Both the position numbers and the translations under genes were made by a program. Below are positions 33,151 through 39,155 of a stretch of DNA of 39,155 bases, one piece after another; the stretch's first letter is position 1; the number at the start of each line of letters is the position of its first letter. The DNA is from an uncultured Eubacterium sp. (GTDB taxonomy: Bacteria > Bacillota > Clostridia > Lachnospirales > Lachnospiraceae). The notes under the pieces were generated by a model that ran no database searches, had not been told where the DNA came from, and saw only the letters and a program-made list of their open reading frames with translations. The stretch spans positions 1 through 39,155 of the forward strand of contig CAJFUA010000024.1 in the NCBI GenBank assembly GCA_904420085.1, written 5' to 3'.

Positions 33151-34436
33151 TCTTTTATCCTCTCTCTTTCATAAACTACTTTTCCACCAAGAATGGTATA
33201 CTCCACTGCTCCGCATACCGGATATCCGTCAAACGGTGTGTTCTTTCCTTTAGACACAAATGCCTCTGCATCTATCACATATTCCTTATCCGGATGAATA
33301 ATCGTAACATCTGCTACCGCTCCCTGATTTAAGGTTCCTCTGTCACTTCCTAAAACCTTTGCCGGGTTATAACTCATCTTGGCCGCCATCTGAAGCGGTG
33401 TGATATAACCTTTTTTTACTAAATTAGTTAAGGTTAAAGCGACGGAAGTCTCCAGTCCTACAATGCCAAAAGGTGCATGTTCCAAATCCTTTGCCTTTTC
33501 TTCTGCACTGTGTGGCGCATGGTCGGTGGAAATCACATCCATCACATCCTCACTGAGACCTTGGATTAATGCTTCCATGTCCTCCCGGCTTCTGAGGGGT
33601 GGATTCATTTTAAAATTTCCGTCATTACATGAAATATCATCTGTACATAAAGAAAAATGATGGGGACATACTTCTGCCGTCACCGGAACTCCTTCTGCCT
33701 TTGCCTGTCTGACCATTTCCACGCTGTCCTTTGTGGAGCAGTGGCACAGATGAAGGGTTGCTCCCGTCTCTTTTGCCAGCAGTATATCGCGAAGGGCGAT
33801 AATATCTTCCACTGCATTGCTGATACCTTTCACACCCAGTTCTTCCGACTTATCTCCCAGATTGATTACTCCCCCTTCTACCAGATTAATATCTTCGCAG
33901 TGTGCCATCACAGGAACATTTAGCCGGGCAGCCTCTTTCATTGCCTTTCGATAAACACCGGAGTTCATAACCGACTTTCCGTCTTCACTGATTGCACAGA
34001 TACCGGCTTCTTTTAATTCTTTTATGTCGGTAATTTCCATACCTGCCATTCTTTTTGTCACGGCTCCCACCGGAAGTACATTGGTCAGCCCTACCTGTTT
34101 TGCCTTCTCGATAATATATTTTACTGTCTCTGCACTGTCTACCACCGGATTGGTATTTGGCATACAGCATACCGTGGTAAATCCTCCTTTTGCCGCCGCT
34201 CTGCTTCCGGTCTCAATGTCTTCTTTGTAAGTCTGTCCCGGATCTCTGAAATGCACATGCAGATCAATCAGTCCGGGCATCACGTAACAGCCTTCTGCAT
34301 CAATCATCCGGTCGGCTGACAGATTCAGTTTTTCTCCCTTTTCCACGATTTTTCCATCTTCAATATAAAGGTCCATCACTTTATCCAGATTTTCTGCCGG
34401 ATTTAAAACTCTTCCATTTTTGATTAATAATTTCAA
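33147..34436 (-). CDS. pyrC: Dihydroorotase
   Basis: 429 residues, typical of class I dihydroorotases. It closes N-carbamoyl-aspartate to dihydroorotate. Zinc ligands are seen in DLHVHFRDPG (His60, His62), with further His in MAHCED, LHLCHCST and the ISTDHAPH segment. The start is a TTG at 34436 with GGAAAGG nine bases upstream; the N-terminus MKLLIKNGRVLNP matches the family. It follows the DUF2079 gene by 28 bases without a terminator, so it is probably transcribed from the promoter near 36410. No PyrR-binding leader was found. Confidence 0.95.
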   Translation of the reverse strand: MKLLIKNGRVLNPAENLDKVMDLYIEDGKIVEKGEKLNLSADRMIDAEGCYVMPGLIDLHVHFRDPGQTYKEDIETGSRAAAKGGFTTVCCMPNTNPVVDSAETVKYIIEKAKQVGLTNVLPVGAVTKRMAGMEITDIKELKEAGICAISEDGKSVMNSGVYRKAMKEAARLNVPVMAHCEDINLVEGGVINLGDKSEELGVKGISNAVEDIIALRDILLAKETGATLHLCHCSTKDSVEMVRQAKAEGVPVTAEVCPHHFSLCTDDISCNDGNFKMNPPLRSREDMEALIQGLSEDVMDVISTDHAPHSAEEKAKDLEHAPFGIVGLETSVALTLTNLVKKGYITPLQMAAKMSYNPAKVLGSDRGTLNQGAVADVTIIHPDKEYVIDAEAFVSKGKNTPFDGYPVCGAVEYTILGGKVVYERERIKE

Positions 34437-34464
34437 TTTCTTCGCCCTTTCCTGTTCTAAATGA

Positions 34465-36294
34465 CTATTTTTTACGATATATCTTTATTGCTCCTTCCAC
34501 GGAATAAATCAGCTCATACTGATTGGATGCCAGTATATTGTCAAACTTTTCTTCTTCCGAATATCTGCAATCTACCGCCAGATATTCCGTATATACATCT
34601 GTCTCCAAATGATTCTGATCATAAAGTTCCAGATGATTGGAAAGATGTGGAACCAGAAAACCTGAAGCGGCAACGGACGCATTGTCCGGAATCAGATCCA
34701 GTCCCTGATTCATCTGACTGTACATTGTTTTATTTTCTTTATATTTTTCCGTGTAGTGTCCTAACTTTGGACATACCGCACCCATAAACATCACGCCGGC
34801 ACAGAGAACTGCCACGCCGATTCTTGTCTTTGCTTTTTTCACATTTAAATCTGACAGATTCATAATCAACAGATACATCATCAGTGCAATTGTTCCAAAA
34901 TTATACTGCCATCCGATAGCGTGTAAATACACATAAGATGTAAATACATTCATAATCAGAAACGGTGTTAAAAGAAGATATCTTGCATATTTCTTTCCTG
35001 CCGTAAATATTACCGGCACCATAGGTACAAGCATATAAATCAGGTATTCTATCTTATCCATGTCGTCCAAAGAATAGTTGGCTGCCACCTGTCCGAACAC
35101 ATATGCCGGATTTACAATGATTGTCCGAAGAATCTGTAACATACCGCCTTCTGCATCAAACTGCAGATTTCTGAAAATTGCATTGTTGATATTCAGTGCC
35201 CTGCCGCCAAAAGAATCTACAATATGGAGTGCCAGCACAAAGTAAAGTACGGAAACTGCCATCAGCAGAATTCCCTTTTTCTTATATCTTTTTGAGAACA
35301 GATAATATGCGCCCAGTGCCAAGACATAGATAGCGGCATCTTCCTTCACAAAAAGAGTAAGAACAATAAATATGACTGTCAGAACATTTCTGTTGGTCTC
35401 AACCGCCCATATTGCCATCAGCAGCACAAAGGTCAGGAAACAATTCTCATGAATGTCATAAAATGTACCTGCCGCTGTCGCCGGATATAACGCATACAAC
35501 ACGGTAACCGCCACACACATCCAGTGGGACATTTTATAATGTCTGCATAAAAGAAGAATAGGTATTACCGGAAGCGCCACCATCAGCGCCTGTATCAACT
35601 GAACGGTTACAGGTGAGGAAAATACAAAGTATACGGGAAGCGCTATATAAAAAATAGGCGAGAAATGTCTCCCGAAATGTGAAAAGAGAACATTCGATTC
35701 CACAGTCGTATTGATTTTCCCCGTCTGTTTCATATGTTCAAACATCTGCGCAAATACACCGAAATCAAAGGTAGAGTTACTGTAAGTCAGATATCTCAAC
35801 ACAGTCACACCACCCACAAAAGCAAAAAGAAGGACTCCTGTCACAACCACAAGTGCATTGGCATTCTTTCTGTTGATTTTTGTCTTTTTAAATAATTTGA
35901 AAATATCTTCTTTCACATAATAAAAGGCAAACACCGCCGCCAGACACAGCACACCTGTAAAACATGCCAGTCCTATGGGATTTTTTGTTTTTTCCTCCCA
36001 ATTCATTCCATATCCGTTGGTTGCACACAGAATCAGATATAAATATACCAGTCCAAACATGAGCAGCCTTGCCAAATGATCATGTAACATATATACTCCT
36101 GCCATCGCTGCCGATGCCAGCACAAGCATCAGTATAGTTATGGCAAAGTTAATTTCGCCACAGTATTCTAAATTTCCTATTTCTTTAAAGGAACCGCTGA
36201 TAATCGAACTGAATGCCCAGCCCCCTATAAAGCAGACAGCAAGTCCCTCTATCATTTTTTTCTGATTTTTCCGTAACTCTTTTATTTTTTCCAT
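34465..36294 (-). CDS. DUF2079 family multi-pass membrane protein
   Basis: 609 residues with about 12 or more membrane helices. The segment STFDFGVFAQMFEH, then SHFGRHFSPIFYIALPVYF, marks DUF2079, a family thought to be related to GT-C membrane glycosyltransferases. The C-terminal ~100 residues form an outside domain with a short mixed fold. Substrate unknown. GGGAGCAGG precedes the ATG. It leads the unit that continues into pyrC; a functional tie with pyrimidine synthesis is not obvious. Confidence 0.85.
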   Translation of the reverse strand: MEKIKELRKNQKKMIEGLAVCFIGGWAFSSIISGSFKEIGNLEYCGEINFAITILMLVLASAAMAGVYMLHDHLARLLMFGLVYLYLILCATNGYGMNWEEKTKNPIGLACFTGVLCLAAVFAFYYVKEDIFKLFKKTKINRKNANALVVVTGVLLFAFVGGVTVLRYLTYSNSTFDFGVFAQMFEHMKQTGKINTTVESNVLFSHFGRHFSPIFYIALPVYFVFSSPVTVQLIQALMVALPVIPILLLCRHYKMSHWMCVAVTVLYALYPATAAGTFYDIHENCFLTFVLLMAIWAVETNRNVLTVIFIVLTLFVKEDAAIYVLALGAYYLFSKRYKKKGILLMAVSVLYFVLALHIVDSFGGRALNINNAIFRNLQFDAEGGMLQILRTIIVNPAYVFGQVAANYSLDDMDKIEYLIYMLVPMVPVIFTAGKKYARYLLLTPFLIMNVFTSYVYLHAIGWQYNFGTIALMMYLLIMNLSDLNVKKAKTRIGVAVLCAGVMFMGAVCPKLGHYTEKYKENKTMYSQMNQGLDLIPDNASVAASGFLVPHLSNHLELYDQNHLETDVYTEYLAVDCRYSEEEKFDNILASNQYELIYSVEGAIKIYRKK

Positions 36295-36408
36295 CCTGCT
36301 CCCTTTCTTATTTATAAAATCTTTTTTTCTTTTTATCTATATAAAACTGTCCGTTTCTTTCATCTCCTGACAAATTTTTCTCATTTTCATCAAATTCTAA
36401 TCAGCTAC

Positions 36409-36417
36409 ATTGTACCA
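36409..36417 (-). promoter_or_regulatory. Extended -10 promoter for DUF2079-pyr genes
   Basis: On the minus strand TGGTACAAT forms an extended -10 with only a weak -35 (TTTTAT-like) 17 bases upstream. It lies ~115 bases before the DUF2079 start. The rest of 36295-36508 is very AT-rich with no gene or other signal that I can support. Confidence 0.5.
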
Positions 36418-36508
36418 CAGATTTACCAATAATAAAAACTTTTCCATAAATAAAATCTCATTTAATGCAAATACTTTTTAAACATAAATACTTTTTTCTA
36501 AAACACTA

Positions 36509-36556
36509 TTGAATATTTATATATAAGTGTTATACTTATGTAGTATTCAATACTAC
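36509..36556 (+). promoter_or_regulatory. degV promoter with palindromic operator candidate
   Basis: TTGAAT (36509-36514), a 16-base spacer and TATACT (36531-36536) with extended TGT make a good promoter. Three bases after it lies GTAGTATTCAATACTAC (36540-36556), a perfect 8+1+8 palindrome at the start point, which suggests a repressor site. The regulator is not in view. Confidence 0.65.
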
Positions 36557-36577
36557 GTGAAGGAGTTTTTAAAATCT

Positions 36578-37459
36578 ATGTATCAAATAATCAGTGACAG
36601 TGCATGTGATTTATCATCACAATATATCAAGGAACATAATATTACCATTGTTCCCATTTCCGTTTCTTTTGATGGAGAAACTTACTACAGAGATTCCATT
36701 GACATCTCCAGACAGGAATGTTATCAGAAAATGGTAGATGACCCGAAACTTTTCCCCAAAACTTCACTGCCAAGTGTAGAGAGTTATGCCGATACGTTTC
36801 GTCAATTTACAGATCAGGGGATCCCTGTCATCTGTTTTACTATCTCTTTAGCACTCAGCGGTTCCTACAATTCCGCAAGAACCGCCAAAGAACTGATTGA
36901 AGAAGAAAATCCCAACGCACAAATTACCGTTTTGGATTCACAGCAGAATACGGTTACACAGGCACTGATTTTAGATCAGGTTGTCAGAATGCGGGACGCC
37001 GGAATTTCTTTTGAAAATATGTTAGAGAAAATGGAAAAACTGATGCATTCTGCAAGAATTATTTTTACCGTAGGTTCCCTTGATTATCTCCAAAAGGGCG
37101 GCCGTATCGGAAAAGTAGCGGTTGCCGCTACCGGAAAACTGGGCGTCAAACCAATCATCATTATGAAAGACGGAGAAATCGGATTGGGCGGTATCGGAAG
37201 AAACCGCAATAAATTAAAAAACAGTATTATTCAAGTAACCAAAAAATATCTGGAAGAAAATGGCAAGGATAATTTTGTTGTTTCAGTAGGATACGGCTAT
37301 GATGCCGCTGAAGGCGTGTCTTTTATGAGCGCTGTAGAAGAGGGGCTGGATGTGAAACTGAATTCGGAGACAAACGTGGCTATCGGTATTGTTTCTGCAG
37401 TTCATACAGGTCCTTATGCCATCGGCATTGGAGTCATTCAGAAGTATGAGACTTTATAG
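36578..37459 (+). CDS. DegV family fatty-acid-binding protein
   Basis: 293 residues from the ATG at 36578, preceded by AGGAG at 36561-36565 (12-base spacing, slightly long). The N-terminus MYQIISDSACDLSSQYI, the SLPSVESY loop, SLALSGSYNSARTA and LQKGGRIG are typical of DegV proteins, which bind fatty acids; FakB members feed the FakA fatty acid kinase. Whether this one works with a FakA is unknown. It is the only plus-strand gene, transcribed away from the DUF2079-pyr unit. Confidence 0.92.
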   Translation: MYQIISDSACDLSSQYIKEHNITIVPISVSFDGETYYRDSIDISRQECYQKMVDDPKLFPKTSLPSVESYADTFRQFTDQGIPVICFTISLALSGSYNSARTAKELIEEENPNAQITVLDSQQNTVTQALILDQVVRMRDAGISFENMLEKMEKLMHSARIIFTVGSLDYLQKGGRIGKVAVAATGKLGVKPIIIMKDGEIGLGGIGRNRNKLKNSIIQVTKKYLEENGKDNFVVSVGYGYDAAEGVSFMSAVEEGLDVKLNSETNVAIGIVSAVHTGPYAIGIGVIQKYETL

Positions 37460-37464
37460 TCATT

Positions 37465-37500
37465 CAGGCGGATAACCGATATGGTTTCCGCCTGTTTGTT
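37465..37500 (+). terminator. degV terminator
   Basis: CAGGCGGATAACC pairs with GGTTTCCGCCTG (one bulged base, five-base loop; 37465-37494) and is followed by TTTGTT. It begins five bases after the degV stop and stands between convergent genes. Confidence 0.8.
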
Positions 37501-37512
37501 TCCGTGAAAAAA

Positions 37513-38157
37513 TCACTTATTTTGTTCTTCATCTCCATCTTCCTGATAAACTTCTTCATAGCCGTCATCTGATACAAATGTATTTTTCTCCACCGTCCAG
37601 ACTTTTATTTTTCCCGATACGGTCAGCGTAGTAATCAGATCCACCACTCCCGATACTGCAAACAGTATGCCTGCGCATTGAATCATGAAATCGCCTGCTG
37701 TCTTTGTTCCGTTATCATTATGATCCATCGGCATCATCAGCACCGATATTCCCAACATGATACAGATAACTGCAAATATCATAAGTGGAATCCAGTTATT
37801 TCCCATCCGTTTCAAATCCAGAGAATTTTCTACTTTCATCAGTCCGCTGACAATAATGATAATGGCTATAATATACGTAATCATAGACAATATCATTTTC
37901 ATGCAGCAAAGGACGATAATGCCTCCTAATATCAGTGCAATACCCGCCACCAGTTCATATTTATAAAAGTCACTAATGGCGTTATTTCTCCTGTATTCCA
38001 ACAGATATCTGGCTCCCATAAGAAACAGGATTGCCGCCAGAACAATACATACCGCATTGATAATCTGGCTGGGATAAATAAACATTAAAATTCCTATTGC
38101 AATGCTTGTCAGGGAAAAAAGTACCATTTCCCATTTTAAATTTTTTAAATACTTCAT
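37513..38157 (-). CDS. DUF308/HdeD-like membrane protein
   Basis: 214 residues with six predicted membrane helices arranged as short hydrophobic pairs and an acidic soluble C-terminus (~180-214) ending in DGDEEQNK. The pattern and the GILMFIYPSQI start fit the DUF308 (HdeD-like) family. HdeD is linked to acid resistance in E. coli, but clostridial homologues are uncharacterised. GGAG at seven bases precedes the ATG. It lies 28 bases after the Fic gene and is probably co-transcribed with it. Confidence 0.8.
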   Translation of the reverse strand: MKYLKNLKWEMVLFSLTSIAIGILMFIYPSQIINAVCIVLAAILFLMGARYLLEYRRNNAISDFYKYELVAGIALILGGIIVLCCMKMILSMITYIIAIIIIVSGLMKVENSLDLKRMGNNWIPLMIFAVICIMLGISVLMMPMDHNDNGTKTAGDFMIQCAGILFAVSGVVDLITTLTVSGKIKVWTVEKNTFVSDDGYEEVYQEDGDEEQNK

Positions 38158-38185
38158 AAACTTTCTCCATTCGTTTTCAATTTCA

Positions 38186-38944
38186 TCAATTACTGTTTTT
38201 ACTGCTCTGCTTTTGTTCTAATTTATTCACCCGTTCAATGGCTTCCATTTCTGCCGAACATATAAGATGTACTAAAATTGAAATATCCAAGTTCCTATCG
38301 TATGCTCTAAATGCCTGACGATACTTTGAAGTCTTATCAATCGCTATCGGAAGTAAATCGTTATTGATTAACTGCTGGTTGATTATCATTCTTCCGGTTC
38401 GTCCATTCCCGTCCTGAAACGGATGCACGTGTTCAAACTTTATATGAAACTCAGCTATTTTGTTGATAACTTCTTCTATAGAATCTGTCTCTATGTTTAT
38501 TTCCTTAATCAGCTTATCCATTTCTTCCTGCACTTTTTCAAATGATGTAGGATAATGTATGGCTTCAGTAAGTGTGCCTATATATACATCGCCCGTTCGG
38601 TATTCACCATCATTTCCCATAATCAGAGCATTACATTTTTTCAACCAATCTTCTGTAATCGTTATTTTATCACTGAAAATTTGCTCTGTGGAAGACCGAT
38701 ATAAATTCTTTGCCTCCGTATACTCCTTATATGTGTGACCGCTTTTTACTTCATCATAAAGAATAATGTCTACTGTTTCATCTAAATTTAAGGTATTGCC
38801 TTCCATTGCATTAGAACTCCAGCAAAAACGAAGTTTAAAATCTTCCCAGAACGGTTCAAATATAAGTGCATTCTTTTTGATTTGGGATAACGATTTTTTC
38901 ATCTCTTTTAATTTCTTTATTGTTTCCGTATTATCTACTATCAT
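38186..38944 (-). CDS. Fic domain protein, class II (N-terminal inhibitory motif)
   Basis: 252 residues. The Fic core HPFQDGNGRTGR (174-185) is complete, with catalytic His174, so it should transfer AMP or a related group from a nucleotide to a protein hydroxyl. The N-terminal part holds SNAMEG (44-49), matching the [S/T]xxxE[G/N] inhibitory helix whose Glu blocks the ATP site; Glu48 is present, so the enzyme is expected to be self-inhibited. No separate antitoxin gene is needed or seen. No winged-helix domain is present, so this is a short form. The ribosome site is weak (AGAGAG). Target unknown. Confidence 0.9.
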   Translation of the reverse strand: MIVDNTETIKKLKEMKKSLSQIKKNALIFEPFWEDFKLRFCWSSNAMEGNTLNLDETVDIILYDEVKSGHTYKEYTEAKNLYRSSTEQIFSDKITITEDWLKKCNALIMGNDGEYRTGDVYIGTLTEAIHYPTSFEKVQEEMDKLIKEINIETDSIEEVINKIAEFHIKFEHVHPFQDGNGRTGRMIINQQLINNDLLPIAIDKTSKYRQAFRAYDRNLDISILVHLICSAEMEAIERVNKLEQKQSSKNSN

Positions 38945-38973
38945 TTTTACTCTCTTTTCATATTGATAATATT

Positions 38974-38982
38974 AGTGTATCA
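38974..38982 (-). promoter_or_regulatory. Extended -10 promoter of the Fic gene
   Basis: On the minus strand TGATACACT is an extended -10 about 30 bases before the Fic start. The -35 is weak (TTACTA, 17-base spacer). An imperfect AT-rich dyad lies between it and the start codon. Confidence 0.5.
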
Positions 38983-39020
38983 CAAATAAAGAAAAATAGT
39001 AAGGATATGTAATTGTTTTT

Positions 39021-39090
39021 CGGGCTGCGCCTTCTACCTGCAAAGCCATGCAGCTCAAAACCTTTCGGTTTTTCGCTGCCGGGCTGCGCC
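39021..39090. repeat. Direct repeat CGGGCTGCGCC with GC-rich insert
   Basis: CGGGCTGCGCC occurs at 39021-39031 and 39080-39090, 59 bases apart, inside a GC-richer patch that contrasts with its AT-rich surroundings. I see no gene with a ribosome site here. It may be a remnant of a dispersed or mobile sequence. Confidence 0.5.
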
Positions 39091-39100
39091 CTATATAAAT

Positions 39101-39150
39101 AAAAAAACGAAACTCCTCTTTTGAAAGCAAGCTTTCAACGAGGGGTTTCG
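39101..39150 (-). terminator. Terminator of a minus-strand gene beyond the right edge
   Basis: On the minus strand CGAAACCCCTC pairs with GAGGAGTTTCG (one G-U pair) and the inside holds a second stem TTGAAAGC/GCTTTCAA (39108-39150), followed by seven T. It would end a transcript entering from the right of the window. Confidence 0.8.
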
Positions 39151-39155
39151 CATAC

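Noticed and set aside
36295-36508. PyrR-type attenuator leader for the pyrimidine genes
   Set aside because: No PyrR binding loop or terminator/antiterminator pair was found in the AT-rich region before DUF2079 or in the 28 bases before pyrC.

Overview
The window looks like a chromosomal segment of a low-GC, Gram-positive gut-type Clostridia, most likely a Lachnospiraceae relative. The signs are AT-rich intergenic DNA, strong AGGAGG-type ribosome sites, extended -10 promoters, lipoprotein and sortase-type anchors, and the very basic Lys-rich fibronectin-III-like C-termini common on Lachnospiraceae exoenzymes. No rRNA, tRNA, CRISPR-Cas or transposase gene was found. Almost everything reads on the minus strand; only degV is on plus.

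Left flank (1-2818): an AlbA_2/GHKL-type ATP-binding gene sits in a small unit bounded by a perfect 12-bp direct repeat (37-48 and 2108-2119). It is followed by ten tandem 11-bp repeats, a possible pseudoknot and a terminator. Just outside the unit is a 12-codon gene start with its own promoter and ribosome site, possibly a cut-off pyrE. Next comes a gene-free stretch with a 74-76 bp periodic array: conserved ~51-bp repeats with inverted ends, separated by 23-24 bp variable segments.

Centre (2819-30420): a Gram-positive polysaccharide utilisation locus, probably for a beta-1,3/1,6-type glucan or another partly acetylated beta-glucan. A ~20-kb presumed operon starts at a promoter near 30390. 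In order of transcription it encodes a secreted GH5, a LacI regulator, an ABC sugar-binding lipoprotein, two permeases, a GH30 lipoprotein, a 1227-residue membrane-anchored repeat protein, a cytosolic GH30, a carbohydrate-binding protein with an SPQTG sortase motif, a CE2-type esterase with three binding modules, a three-module binding protein and a 46-residue peptide, and ends at a terminator near 10430. A lipoprotein GH5 follows. A second promoter near 9040 drives a CE2-like protein with altered catalytic motifs and a third GH5, ending at 2768-2811. Both promoters carry the dyad ATGTTATCG(C/G)TAACAT, so they probably form one regulon. Surface proteins would bind, deacetylate and cut the glucan, the ABC system would import oligosaccharides (its ATPase is not here), and the cytosolic GH30 would finish them.

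Right flank (30425-39155): the pyrimidine genes pyrC-pyrF-pyrK-pyrD follow a DUF2079 membrane protein gene and end in a 36-bp perfect palindrome terminator. Then come degV (plus strand, with a palindromic operator candidate), a DUF308/HdeD-like membrane protein, a class II Fic protein, and at the edge a terminator for a minus-strand gene lying outside the window.

Most unusual: the 75-bp periodic array, the large repeat protein, the CE2-like protein with a degraded active site, the tiny peptide at the end of the glucan operon, and the repeat-bounded AlbA_2 unit beside a truncated gene start.
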